Positions 55,491 to 64,000 of a stretch of 64,000 nucleotides of DNA are shown here, one piece after another (position 1 is the stretch's first letter; each line of letters starts with the position of its first letter). The DNA comes from an uncultured Archangium sp. (GTDB lineage Bacteria > Myxococcota > Myxococcia > Myxococcales > Myxococcaceae): assembly GCA_903905455.1 (NCBI GenBank), contig CAIVGN010000157.1, positions 1-64,000 on the forward strand, given 5' to 3'. The position numbers and the translations under genes were made by a program. The notes beneath the pieces are model-generated. The model did not search any database and was not told the DNA's origin. It was given only the letters and a program-made list of their open reading frames with translations.

Positions 55491-57131
55491 TCAGTCCGAC
55501 ACCCACACTCTTCGCAGGTCGTACCAGAGCACTGACGGTTGCAAGCCATGTACGCGGGTCTGCGCGGCGTCCAGCGACTGGCGCGCGGTCATGAAGAGGT
55601 AGGGCTGATCGACATACAGCCGCTCGTGCAACTGCCGTTCGAGCGCGCGGCGCGCCGTCACGTTGAACTCCGAGCGGATCTGTTCGAGGAGTCGATCGGC
55701 CTCAAGGCTCGAATACCCCACGAAGTTCGAGCCTCCGTCGATCTGGCTCGAGTGGAACATCTGGAAGAGATCCTGCTCGCGGTCGAACTCCGTCCAGGCG
55801 CGGCTCACCACGTCGAAGTCACGCTTCGCGACGCGGGCCGACAGGGTGGTGGTCTCGACCTTCTCGATCTGCAGCTCAACCCCCACCGGCTGCAGTTGTT
55901 CCTGCAGCATCGGCACCAGCTTCCCGAGCCTCACCGAAGTGGCAGGCAGGAGGAACCCGAACTTGAGCGGCACGCCCTCGCGCTCCCGGACGCCGTCGCC
56001 ATTCGCGTCGACGAAGCCGGCGTCGGAGAGCAGCGCGCGCGCGGCTTCGGGGGAGAAGGGGAAGGGCTTCACGCGCGGCGAGCACGAGTCGCCGTCGCGG
56101 AAGTAGGGGCACGTGGTGGGCACCTCGAGCTCGAGATCGACGATGCGGGTGATGAGCTTCGCGTCGTAGAGCTGCGCGAGGGCCTGCCTGACGCGCACGT
56201 CGGCGAACACGGGCTTCGCCTCGTTCCACCCGATGTACGAGTAGCTGTTCTCGAGGCTGCGAATTCGGTTCCACCGCTGCTTCGCCCACGCGGTCGACGG
56301 CTCGTCCTTCTCGAGCCCTCGCCAGAGCACGGGCTGGATGTTCGTCATCAGGTCGAAATCGCCCTTCTCGAAGAGGGCGGCGGCGGCGGTGTGGTCCTTG
56401 ACGAAACGAAAGACGATCTTGTCGAGCGGCACTCCGGCGCCGGGCCGCCGCGTCAGCGTGAGCGCCACGCCGCGTTCCCAGGCGCCGAGGACGAAGGGCC
56501 CGGTGCCCACGGGGTGCTTGCCGAGCTCCGCCCACTCTCCTTCGAGTTGCTGGCGGCTGAACACCGGCACCCGCGTCAGCGCCCTCAGCGCGAACGGTGA
56601 AGGCGTCGACCAGGTCAGCTCGACGGTGCGGGCGTCGATGGCCTTCCAACTCCCCAGGGACGAGAGCTCGCCGCGGGAGGCGCCGGTGGGGTGCTGGCCG
56701 CGCATCACTGCCTCGAGCGTGGCGATGACGTCGGCGGCGCTGAACGGCTCTCCGTTCGAGAAGGTGGCCTCGCGCAGGGTGAAGGTGGTCACGCGGTGGT
56801 CGCTGGTCTCGACCCAGCTGCTGGCCAGGGAAGGCACGAGGGTGAAGTCCGCCGGCGAGATCTCGAGCAGCGACTCGGTGACCAGCCGCCCCGTCATGCG
56901 GTTGACCCACGCGTCGTGCGAGCTGTCGTCGAGGAAGTTGAGCGTGGCGGGCTCGTTCATCACCCGCACCACGAGCACCCCTCCGTCGCGCGGCGCGCCC
57001 GCCTCGGGCGGCAGGCGCCCTTCGAGCCACGCGGCACTGGGCGCAGGAGGGGCGACGCCCGCGTCGGCGCCGCTGCGAGAGCGGCAACCCACGGCGAGGG
57101 CCAACACGAGGAGGACGGTGACGCGCTTCAG
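55491..57131 (-). CDS. ABC transporter solute-binding lipoprotein (peptide/SBP_bac_5 type)
   Basis: About 547 residues. From the CTG at 57131 the protein would start KRVTVLLVLALAVGC, a clean lipoprotein signal, with GAGG eight bases upstream; no ATG, GTG or TTG is nearby except an ATG at 57227 that would overlap the preceding gene by 86 bases. The body matches family 5 binding proteins: PATLNFLDDSSHDAWVNRM near the start, LVPSLASSWVETSDHRVTTF, PFSAADVIATLEAVMRG, and KPFPFSPEAARALLSDAG in the second half. It should bind peptides or similar solutes at the outer face. No permease or ATPase genes are adjacent. Confidence 0.82.
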   Translation of the reverse strand: MKRVTVLLVLALAVGCRSRSGADAGVAPPAPSAAWLEGRLPPEAGAPRDGGVLVVRVMNEPATLNFLDDSSHDAWVNRMTGRLVTESLLEISPADFTLVPSLASSWVETSDHRVTTFTLREATFSNGEPFSAADVIATLEAVMRGQHPTGASRGELSSLGSWKAIDARTVELTWSTPSPFALRALTRVPVFSRQQLEGEWAELGKHPVGTGPFVLGAWERGVALTLTRRPGAGVPLDKIVFRFVKDHTAAAALFEKGDFDLMTNIQPVLWRGLEKDEPSTAWAKQRWNRIRSLENSYSYIGWNEAKPVFADVRVRQALAQLYDAKLITRIVDLELEVPTTCPYFRDGDSCSPRVKPFPFSPEAARALLSDAGFVDANGDGVREREGVPLKFGFLLPATSVRLGKLVPMLQEQLQPVGVELQIEKVETTTLSARVAKRDFDVVSRAWTEFDREQDLFQMFHSSQIDGGSNFVGYSSLEADRLLEQIRSEFNVTARRALERQLHERLYVDQPYLFMTARQSLDAAQTRVHGLQPSVLWYDLRRVWVSD

Positions 57132-57141
57132 CAGCCCGACC

Positions 57142-58503
57142 TCAGGCGACGATGTTGAGGTCCTTCGGGGCGTTGATGCCGACGACGAAGTCCTTGAACT
57201 GGTTCTCGGGCATCGAGCGCAGCTCACCGTAGGGATCCCGGAAGTACACGCGCTGGTCGGCCACGCGCTCGAAGGTCACCGCGTGGTTGAAGCTGCCCTG
57301 GTCGATCTGGAGGATGACCGGCCGGTTCTGGGCCTTGCGCGAATCGTAGGTGCGCAGCTTCTCGAGCGCCTTCGCGCCCTCCGCCGGGGTCTGGAAGAGC
57401 TCGGAGCGGTAGTTCACGCCGAACAGCTGGCGGAGCACCTGGGTCTGCTGCTCGGGCTTGAGGCCCCGCTGCACCATCTCGCCCTTGGCGTTGAGCGAGC
57501 CCTTGCCGGCCGCGTCGAAGGCCAGGTTCCGGCCGTTGCCGAATTCCATGGCCGCCGTCTGGAAGAGCGCCTGGCTCACCGAGCGACCGTCACGCACCCC
57601 GGCCGCGGCGTCACCGCTCTGCGCCTGGAGCTCGCTGCCGCCGCGCATCTTCGCGGCGCCCTGCGGGCCACACAGGTCCGTCATCAAGCGCAGGTACTCG
57701 GCGGGCTCATCGGCCACGAGCTCGAACTGCATCGAGGTCACGGTGCAGGTCGGGGCGTCGCCCTGGTCGACGGAGTTGGGGTTCACCACGTCGCGCAAGA
57801 GGGACGCGAGCAGCTCCTGCTTGGTGGTGTCGCTGGCCAGCTTGGGGTTGAGCGGCTGGGCGGCGAAGCGGGCGACGTTCGCCAGCAGCGTCTCTCCCCT
57901 GGCGTCGACGGTGCTCAGCGCTTCCGGCGCCTTCTCGATGAGCGCCCCGAGGAGCTTCGCGGTGTCCGCCGAGGCCCCCTTGAGGGCCGTGGTCAGCTGG
58001 CCTGCCTGCGTGGTCGAGAGCTTGAGGGTGTGCTTCGCGAAATCGTAGACCTGCGCGGCGACCGAGGCGGCCCCCTTGAGGAACGAGGGGGTCTCGAGGC
58101 GTTCGCTGATGGCCTTGTGCAGCGCCACCCCGTCGGGGGTGCTGGCCGGCCCGACGAGGGCATTGCGGGCGGCCTCGAAGGTGCCGACGCCGTCATCGAA
58201 TGCGCCCTTCTTGCGTCCGACGCCATCATCGAATGCGCCCTTCTTGCGTCCGACGCCGTCATCGAATGCGCCCTTCTTGCGGCCATCGCTCACCGCGAAC
58301 ATCCCGCTACGGCCCACGCCGTCGTCGCTGGCGCCACCACGTTGCACGGTGTCGAAGCGGCTCGAGGTGCCATAGCCCGGGGCCGGCGCAGTGTTCGGCT
58401 TCGCGGGCACCGGCAGCGGGGCGAGTGGCAGGGGGGCGGCGGTGAGCTGCGGGCGCGTCAACGGCATACCAGCGGGAGCGCGGATCTTGGGGTCGACGGG
58501 CAT
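57142..58503 (-). CDS. papain-like cysteine protease candidate with N-terminal tandem repeats
   Basis: 453 residues, no signal peptide. The N-terminus (1-70) is Pro/Ala-rich; residues about 74-107 contain three copies of KKGAFDDGVGR. A helical middle part follows (about 120-235). The C-terminal part has a papain-type arrangement: Gln247 and Cys253 in DQGDAPTCTVTS (Gln six residues before Cys as in papain), His407 in FNHAVTF, and Asp423 in FRDPYG. The Cys-His-Asp order and spacing resemble C39-like and papain-like peptidases. Function is unknown; a toxin or effector protease is plausible. The SBP gene follows directly. Confidence 0.6.
   Translation of the reverse strand: MPVDPKIRAPAGMPLTRPQLTAAPLPLAPLPVPAKPNTAPAPGYGTSSRFDTVQRGGASDDGVGRSGMFAVSDGRKKGAFDDGVGRKKGAFDDGVGRKKGAFDDGVGTFEAARNALVGPASTPDGVALHKAISERLETPSFLKGAASVAAQVYDFAKHTLKLSTTQAGQLTTALKGASADTAKLLGALIEKAPEALSTVDARGETLLANVARFAAQPLNPKLASDTTKQELLASLLRDVVNPNSVDQGDAPTCTVTSMQFELVADEPAEYLRLMTDLCGPQGAAKMRGGSELQAQSGDAAAGVRDGRSVSQALFQTAAMEFGNGRNLAFDAAGKGSLNAKGEMVQRGLKPEQQTQVLRQLFGVNYRSELFQTPAEGAKALEKLRTYDSRKAQNRPVILQIDQGSFNHAVTFERVADQRVYFRDPYGELRSMPENQFKDFVVGINAPKDLNIVA
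58185..58283 (-). repeat. three tandem 33-bp repeats in the protease gene
   Basis: Units at 58185-58217, 58218-58250 and 58251-58283, based on CGACGCCGTCATCGAATGCG plus CCCTTCTTGCGTC on the plus strand, with one to three differences between units. Each encodes one KKGAFDDGVGR. A partial copy (DDGVGR, and GRKKG) flanks them. The array may vary in copy number between strains. Confidence 0.92.
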
Positions 58504-58594
58504 GTTCCGTACATTGTCGCACGAGACGTCCAGTTGTTGCGTGGTTGAAAACGGCCGTGAAATCGACGTTTTGCGATAGCGTCGCGCCCTGCTC

Positions 58595-61500
58595 GTGGAG
58601 ACTTTTGGTCGTTACAGCCTGGTGCGGCGCCTCGGGGCTGGGGGCATGGGGGAGGTCTTCCTCGCCCGCTCGGCCGACGCGTCTGAAGACCTCGTGGTCA
58701 AGCGCATCTTGCCGCACCTCACCGAGAACCCCCGGTTCCTGCGGCTGTTCCTGGACGAGACGCGCATCGCCTCGCGGCTGGTGCACCCCAACATCGCCCG
58801 CATTCACGAGCTGGGCGAGGTCAACGGCACCTGGTTCGTGGCCATGGAGCACGTGCCGGGCAAGGACCTGCGCGAGCTGCTCAAGCGCTGCCGCGAGCAG
58901 GGCCAGCACGTGCCGCTCGAGGTGGTGCTGGCCATCGGCGTGGAGATCGCCCGCGGGCTCTCGTACGCCCACTCCGCCGTCGACGCGCAGGGCCGGCTGC
59001 TGCGCATCGTTCACCGCGACGTGAGCCCCCACAACGTGATCGTCGCGCGCGACGGGCGGGTGAAGCTCATCGACTTCGGGGTGGCCAAGGCGGCCAACAA
59101 GTCGGTGCACACCGCGACGGGCATCCTGAAGGGCAAGTTCCCGTACATGTCGCCGGAGCAGGCCCACGCCCGGCCCGTCGACCCGCGTACCGACGTCTTC
59201 GCCCTGGGCATCGTGCTGTGGGAAGCGCTGTGCGCCCGCTACCTGTTCCGCGGCAAGAGCGACGCGGCGACGCTCAAGCTGGTGCGCGAGGCCGTCGTGC
59301 CCGTGCCCTCCAGCCAGCGCGACGACGTGCCCGAGGCCCTCGACCGCGTGCTGCTCAAGGCGCTCAAGAAGGACGCCAGGGAGCGCTACCAGAGCGCCGA
59401 TGCTTTCCGCGAGGCGCTCGAGGGCGTCGCCGCGAACCTGCCCCCGCCGCAGATCGCCCAGTGGCTGGGCAACTACGACGACGTGGCGGGCTTCGACGAC
59501 GAAGAGGCGGACAGCGAACCCTTCGCCGAGTCTCCCGCGAGCCAGGAGACGCAGCTCGAGTCACAGGAACAGCCCACCGTCGCCGAGGCCGTCAGCCGCG
59601 CCACCAACCCCGTCAGGCCGCGGCCCACGCGCGTCGATCGCAGCATCTCGACCGAGACGCCCTCGGCGGACCAGGCCCGGCTCAAGGAACTCCTCTCTCA
59701 GGTCGCCGGTCGGCCGACCAACATCGGCCCCCAGGCGACGTCGTTCGTCGGCCGCGTGGCGGAGTTGGCCGATCTCCACCAGCTCTTCCGCCAGGGCGTG
59801 CGGCTGCTCACGCTGCTGGGCCCCGGCGGCACGGGGAAGACCCGCCTCGCGCTGCAGTTCGGCTCGCAGTTGGTCACCCACTTCCAGGGGGTGGAGAAGG
59901 GGCGGCGACGTGGCGGCGTGTGGTTCTGCGACCTCACCGAGGCCCACGATCGCGAAGGCGTCTGCGCGGCCGTGGCGCGCGCCCTGGGCGTACCGCTGAG
60001 CCCCGGGGACTCGGTCAAGCAGCTCGGTCATGTCATCGCCGCCCGCGGCGAGGCGCTGGTGGTGCTCGACAACTTCGAGCAGGTCGTCGCGGTCGCCGGC
60101 GAAACCCTCGGAGCGTGGCTCAAGGCCGCGCCGCTCGCGCGCTTCGTCGTCTCCTCGCGCGAGTTGCTGCGCGTCGAGGACGAGACCGTCTTCGAAGTGC
60201 CGCCGTTGCGCACGCCCAAGGTCACCGAGAGCGCGAGCACCGCCGAGGCCGTGCTGCTCTTCATCGAGCGCGCCCGCGTCTCCCGGCCCGGGTGGGAGCC
60301 CGACGAGAAGGAGCTGACGGCCATCGCCGAGCTGGTGCGTCAGCTCGACGGCATGCCGCTGGCCATCGAGCTCGCCGCGGGCCGGGTGGGCGTGCTCTCG
60401 CCGTCGCAGCTCGTGCAGCGGCTCCCGCGCCGGTTCGATCTCCTCGTCAACCGCCGCAGCGCCGTCGAGCGCCAGGCGACCCTGCGCGGCGCCATCGACT
60501 GGTCGTGGAACAACCTCTCGGGTGACGAGGCGTCGGCGCTGGCCCAGCTCTCGGTCTTTCGCGGCGGCTTCAGCGCCCAGGCGGTCGAGGCCACGGTGCG
60601 GCTGCCCGAGAGCGACGACCCCCTGGGCGCCCTGATGACCTTGCGCGCGAAGTCGCTGGTGCGCGCGTACTTCCCCACCGGCGACGAGCAGCAGACGCGC
60701 TTCGGCCTCTACGAGACCATTCGCGAGTACTCGCTCGAGAAGCTGCAGGCGCTGCCCGAGCGCAACGGGGTGCTGGCGCGGCACGCGAGCTACTTCCTCG
60801 AGCTGGGGCGGCGGCTCTCGGCCGGCGCCGAGGGCAGCAAGGCCCAGCTCGACGAGCTCGATCTCGAGCGCGAGAACCTGGGCTCCGTCTTCCAGCGGGC
60901 GATGGACGCCGACGGCGACGTCGCGCAGGCGCTGCAGGCCGTGATGGCCCTCGACCCGCTGCTGACCATACGCGGACCGTTCGCGGTGCAGCTGGCCATG
61001 CTCGACTCGGTCGTCGAGCGCCTGTCGGAACCCGAGGGGCGCGCCGTGGCGCTCGAGGCCCGGGCCCGCGCGCGCATGGGCCGTGGCCGCCTCGCCGAAG
61101 CGGAGCAGGACCTGCTCGAGGCGGGCGATCTCGCCGAGAAGGCCCACAGCGCCGCGGTGTCGGCCCGGTTGCTGTACCTGCTGGGCGTCGTCGACCGGCT
61201 CAAGGGGCAGCGGAAGGACGCGGCACAGGCCTTCGAGCAGGCCATCGCGCAGCTGGGTGCCGTCGGTGACGAGCTGACCAAGGCCCGGGCGCTGAGCGCC
61301 TACGCGGTGCTGCAGACCGAGATGGGGGCCGAGACCCGCGCACTCGAGACCTACAACGAGGCGCTGGAGATCCACCGCAAGGTCGGCGACCGCCGCTACG
61401 AGGGCATCACCCTGGCGAACCTGGGCGTGCAGCAACAGGGCCTGGGGCTGCTCAAGCCGGCGCGCGCGAACTACACGGCGGCGCTGGCGATTCATCGCGA

Positions 61501-62143
61501 GCTGGGCAACCGGCGCTCCGAGGGCATCAGCCGGCTGAACCTGGGCGATCTCGCGGCCGAGCTCGAGCAGCCGGGCCAGGCGCTCTCGCACTACGAAGCC
61601 GCGCTGGAGATCGTTCGCGAGGTCGGCGCCCGGCGCTTCGAGGGCATCATCCTCTACTCGCTCGGCGCGCTGCACCTGCAGTACGGCGAGTACGACGACG
61701 CAGACCGCCGCATCTCCGACGCCATCGAGGTGCACCAGGAGGTCGGTGACCAGCGGTACCTCGGGCTGTGCCTCGCCATCAAGGCCGCGGTGGTGGCGTT
61801 GCAGGGGCACGTCGACGACGCCGAGGCCTTCATTGCCGAGGGCTCGCGCCTGCTCACCGACGTCGGTGACGCCGCGTTCCTCGATGCGCTCGACCTGTAC
61901 CGGGCCCACCTCGAGCTCGCGCGCTCGGTGCAGACCACCTCGCCCAACCAGTCGTCGGTGCTCGAGGAGCGGGTGCACAAGCGCATCGCCCACGCCGAGC
62001 GTCCCGGCCTCGCCGATGACGAGCACCCGTCGGGGACTCCGTCGCCGGCCGACCGTTCCGAGCACGTGCGCGCGGCCCTGCGGTCGCTGCGGGGTGCGCT
62101 CGCGGATCACGAGCAGGCCGCTGAGCCTGGCCCCGAGGCATGA
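58595..62143 (+). CDS. Ser/Thr kinase fused to a STAND ATPase and TPR repeats
   Basis: 1182 residues from GTG 58595. Kinase domain (about 5-275): GAGGMGEVFLA loop, Lys36, HRDVSPHN with Asp142 (Ser in place of the usual Lys two residues on), DFG with Asp160, GKFPYMSPEQ. An acidic linker leads to a NB-ARC/STAND domain with P-loop GPGGTGKT (Lys415), VLDNFEQV and a MAL-type helical/winged-helix part (GMPLAIELAA; DWSWNNLSGDE). From about 850 there are TPR repeats (DRRYEGITLANLGVQQQGLG and similar). Such proteins sense a ligand through TPRs and oligomerise. Here the kinase output is the effector domain. Confidence 0.9.
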   Translation: METFGRYSLVRRLGAGGMGEVFLARSADASEDLVVKRILPHLTENPRFLRLFLDETRIASRLVHPNIARIHELGEVNGTWFVAMEHVPGKDLRELLKRCREQGQHVPLEVVLAIGVEIARGLSYAHSAVDAQGRLLRIVHRDVSPHNVIVARDGRVKLIDFGVAKAANKSVHTATGILKGKFPYMSPEQAHARPVDPRTDVFALGIVLWEALCARYLFRGKSDAATLKLVREAVVPVPSSQRDDVPEALDRVLLKALKKDARERYQSADAFREALEGVAANLPPPQIAQWLGNYDDVAGFDDEEADSEPFAESPASQETQLESQEQPTVAEAVSRATNPVRPRPTRVDRSISTETPSADQARLKELLSQVAGRPTNIGPQATSFVGRVAELADLHQLFRQGVRLLTLLGPGGTGKTRLALQFGSQLVTHFQGVEKGRRRGGVWFCDLTEAHDREGVCAAVARALGVPLSPGDSVKQLGHVIAARGEALVVLDNFEQVVAVAGETLGAWLKAAPLARFVVSSRELLRVEDETVFEVPPLRTPKVTESASTAEAVLLFIERARVSRPGWEPDEKELTAIAELVRQLDGMPLAIELAAGRVGVLSPSQLVQRLPRRFDLLVNRRSAVERQATLRGAIDWSWNNLSGDEASALAQLSVFRGGFSAQAVEATVRLPESDDPLGALMTLRAKSLVRAYFPTGDEQQTRFGLYETIREYSLEKLQALPERNGVLARHASYFLELGRRLSAGAEGSKAQLDELDLERENLGSVFQRAMDADGDVAQALQAVMALDPLLTIRGPFAVQLAMLDSVVERLSEPEGRAVALEARARARMGRGRLAEAEQDLLEAGDLAEKAHSAAVSARLLYLLGVVDRLKGQRKDAAQAFEQAIAQLGAVGDELTKARALSAYAVLQTEMGAETRALETYNEALEIHRKVGDRRYEGITLANLGVQQQGLGLLKPARANYTAALAIHRELGNRRSEGISRLNLGDLAAELEQPGQALSHYEAALEIVREVGARRFEGIILYSLGALHLQYGEYDDADRRISDAIEVHQEVGDQRYLGLCLAIKAAVVALQGHVDDAEAFIAEGSRLLTDVGDAAFLDALDLYRAHLELARSVQTTSPNQSSVLEERVHKRIAHAERPGLADDEHPSGTPSPADRSEHVRAALRSLRGALADHEQAAEPGPEA

Positions 62144-63582
62144 GACGGGCCGGGTGGCTGGCGCTGGCCGTCGCGCTCCCGCGGCTCCTGGTGCTCTTCT
62201 TCAACGAGAACCTGGGCGGCGACGCCATCGCGCGCACCTGGCTCGCGCATCGCTGGCTCGAGGCGCCGCACCTCATCACCAGCTTCGACGGCGGGGGCAA
62301 GCAGTTCGGGCCGCTGCACCTCTACCTGTTGGCGTTCGGTGAGTGGCTCTGGCCCTCGCTGCTGCACGCGGGCCGGGTCTCGAGCCTGGTGGTCGGTGTC
62401 GCGACGGCCTGGCCGCTGTTCGTCTTCACGCGGCGGCGCTTCGGCGATCGGGCGGCGACGCTCGCGGTGCTCGGCTTCGCGGCGTGGGGGCTCCACGTGC
62501 AGTGCTCGACCACCTCGGCGAGCGAGGCGCTGAACCTGCTGTGCGTCATGAGCGCGGTGGCGTGGTTCGACGCGGCCGATACGAAGCGCGGGGCGTGGTG
62601 GGGCGCGGCGCTGGCGCTCAACCTCGCGTGCGCCACCCGGTACGACTCCTGGCTGCTCGTGCCGCTCCTCGCGGTGGTCGAGTGGTGGCGAACCCGGCGG
62701 CTCCTGCGCGGCGCGGCCTTCGGAGCGGTCTCGGTGGCCTTTGCCGGGCTCTGGCTGGGGGGGAACTTCCTGGCCCTGGGTGATGCGCTCTTCCCGATCC
62801 GCTTCATCGACACCTTCCACCGGGAATGGTGGCCGGCGGAAGCGGCCCTCTGGGGAGAGGGGCCGTACCGGGTGATGTGCCTGCTGTTCTGGCCCGGAGC
62901 GGCGTTGCTGACGCTGACGCCCGCGCTGGCGATCCCCGCGGGCCTCGCGCTGCGCCGGCTGTGGGTCGAGCGCGTCGAGTTGCGCTGGGTGGTGGTGTTG
63001 ATCGTCTTGCCGAGCGTCGGCTACGGGGTGCGCGGGGCGGTGTTCTCGACCTTTGCGCCGCTCGCGCGCTTCACGATGAAGGAGTTGCTCTTCCTGCTGC
63101 CCTTGGCGGGCTGGTGGCTGAGTGCGCGCTCGGCGCGCGTGCAGGCTGCGGCCCTGGTGGTGGCCGCGACGTGGTGCGTGGCCCTCGGCGCGTTCACCTT
63201 CCGGCCTGATTCGCGGTGGTCGTTTTCGCTGCGCTCCATCTCTGCGACCTCGCGCATGGAGACCGCGCTGCGCGAACCGGCAGACTGGCTCCGCGCGAAC
63301 GCGGCGCCCCGGGGGCTGCTCATGGTGGATGAAGACCCGCGGGGCTTCGATGATCTGCCGCTGAGCTACTACTCGGGCTTCCCCTTCGACCAGCAGCTGC
63401 GCCGCCGCTACGAGCACTTCGAGGTGGCGCTGGTTGGGCGAAGCCCCGAGTGGCTGGTGGTGTTCGACGGGGGGCGACTCGAGCGGGAAGGCGCGCTGTC
63501 GGGTGAGTCGGTATTCCGGGGGCGGAGCTACGTGCTGCGCGCCACCTTCGGGTCGCGCCGCATCTTTCAGGCCGTGCCCTGA
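62140..63582 (+). CDS. GT-C family glycosyltransferase (ArnT/PMT-like)
   Basis: 480 residues, starting inside the kinase stop (ATGA). About ten membrane helices; after the first helix comes the loop NENLGGDAIARTW, with Asp28 as the likely catalytic acidic residue of GT-C enzymes, and a second acidic/positively charged loop near 62. The C-terminal 100 residues are periplasmic. It should transfer a sugar from a lipid-linked donor to an acceptor outside the membrane. Acceptor and donor cannot be told. Ends convergently with the TPR gene, no gap. Confidence 0.82.
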   Translation: MRRAGWLALAVALPRLLVLFFNENLGGDAIARTWLAHRWLEAPHLITSFDGGGKQFGPLHLYLLAFGEWLWPSLLHAGRVSSLVVGVATAWPLFVFTRRRFGDRAATLAVLGFAAWGLHVQCSTTSASEALNLLCVMSAVAWFDAADTKRGAWWGAALALNLACATRYDSWLLVPLLAVVEWWRTRRLLRGAAFGAVSVAFAGLWLGGNFLALGDALFPIRFIDTFHREWWPAEAALWGEGPYRVMCLLFWPGAALLTLTPALAIPAGLALRRLWVERVELRWVVVLIVLPSVGYGVRGAVFSTFAPLARFTMKELLFLLPLAGWWLSARSARVQAAALVVAATWCVALGAFTFRPDSRWSFSLRSISATSRMETALREPADWLRANAAPRGLLMVDEDPRGFDDLPLSYYSGFPFDQQLRRRYEHFEVALVGRSPEWLVVFDGGRLEREGALSGESVFRGRSYVLRATFGSRRIFQAVP

Positions 63583-64000
63583 CTACGCCGCGATCCTCAA
63601 CACCCGGTGCGCCTCGTGGGCCATGGGGTGATCGGCCGGGGCGAGCTTGAGCAGTTCCTGCGCGGCCCGGCGGGTGCCCTCGAGATCTCCCAGCCGGAAG
63701 CAGGCGAGGGCGAGGTTGTAGCGAACGACGATCGCATCTCCCCGGGTGCCGAGGCGGATGGCGCGATCGAGCAGGGCTCGCGCCTCGGCCAGCGACTTCG
63801 GCGTGCCCTCCTCGAGGAGCATGATCGCCAGGTTGTTGAGCGGTTCCCAGGCGAGCTCGTCGCACTCGATCGCCGCACGGTACGACTTCTTCGCGGCCGC
63901 CTTGTCCTTGACGGCGTCGAACAGGCCACCCAGGTGGTAGTGCGCGCGCGCGTTCTTCGGGTTGATGCGGAGCACGCGCTTGAGGGCCCTCTCCGCGCTG
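63583..64000 (-). CDS. TPR protein (N-terminus outside window)
   Basis: The last 139 or so residues of a gene that begins right of the window. Tetratricopeptide repeats are clear: KNARAHYHLGGLFDAVKDKA, then LAWEPLNNLAIMLLEEGTPK, then VRYNLALACFRLGDLEGTRR. An ATG at 63975 exists, but the frame is open upstream with more TPR-like sequence, so it is internal. The rest of the domain structure is not visible. Confidence 0.8.
   Translation of the reverse strand, partial: SAERALKRVLRINPKNARAHYHLGGLFDAVKDKAAAKKSYRAAIECDELAWEPLNNLAIMLLEEGTPKSLAEARALLDRAIRLGTRGDAIVVRYNLALACFRLGDLEGTRRAAQELLKLAPADHPMAHEAHRVLRIAA

Noticed and set aside
58185-58283. CRISPR-like array.
   Set aside because: The 33-bp units are directly adjacent without spacers, are in frame and encode protein repeats.

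Overview
This window is a GC-rich, densely packed chromosome segment, most likely from a myxobacterium (Myxococcota, Cystobacterineae-like). The evidence is indirect but consistent: very high G+C in third codon positions, two large Hanks-type Ser/Thr kinases with extra domains, several PilZ proteins, a Bat (aerotolerance) operon, a PrkA-YeaH-SpoVR operon, an ECF sigma factor, and a non-flagellar type III secretion (T3SS) operon of the kind reported from Myxococcales. No rRNA, tRNA, insertion sequence, prophage or CRISPR array was seen. About 56 genes are called; the leftmost (adenine DNA methylase) and rightmost (TPR protein) run off the window.

Layout. 1-6.5 kb: DNA methylase (partial, minus), acylphosphatase, DUF3052, RNase E/G with a large insertion, PilZ, BrkB/YihY membrane protein, HU-type DNA-binding protein. 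6.6-15.4 kb (all minus): T3SS core operon read from right to left: unassigned small protein, sctI, sctJ, a FliG-N-like gene, sctQ, a fliO-like gene, sctR, sctS, sctT, sctU, sctV. No ATPase, stator, SctD or secretin gene is present here. 15.6-18.8 kb: an orphan protein divergent from the T3SS, a patatin-like lipase, PilZ, response regulator. 18.9-29.1 kb (minus): a BatD-like protein, BatA, fused BatB-BatC, BatD, BatE, then an ABC ATPase, a STAS-like protein and a large FtsX-type permease. 29.2-32.9 kb: hypothetical, DUF4105 protein, Fe/Mn superoxide dismutase, and prfB with a programmed +1 frameshift. 32.9-36.7 kb: kinase with PilZ-like and J-like regions, L,D-transpeptidase, ECF sigma factor with a clear autoregulatory-type promoter, putative anti-sigma factor.

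36.8-46.2 kb: lysS, an enlarged LolC/E permease, lolD and bamA (outer-membrane biogenesis), an FHA protein, and a family-9 carbohydrate-binding lipoprotein. 46.2-55.4 kb (minus): prkA, yeaH, a small zinc-ribbon gene, spoVR, a hypothetical, an M23 peptidase and glycogen phosphorylase, a layout that suggests a starvation or development block. 55.5-64 kb: a solute-binding lipoprotein and, upstream of it, a papain-like cysteine protease candidate with a 33-bp tandem repeat; then on the plus strand a kinase-STAND-TPR protein and a GT-C glycosyltransferase; last a TPR protein (partial).

Most notable are (i) a streamlined T3SS operon that keeps flagellar-like parts (FliO-like and FliG-N-like genes), (ii) the repeat-bearing papain-like protease, (iii) two unusual kinase fusions, (iv) a small zinc-ribbon gene hidden in the prkA-yeaH-spoVR operon, and (v) a 17-bp motif repeated at identical distance upstream of sctU and sctQ.
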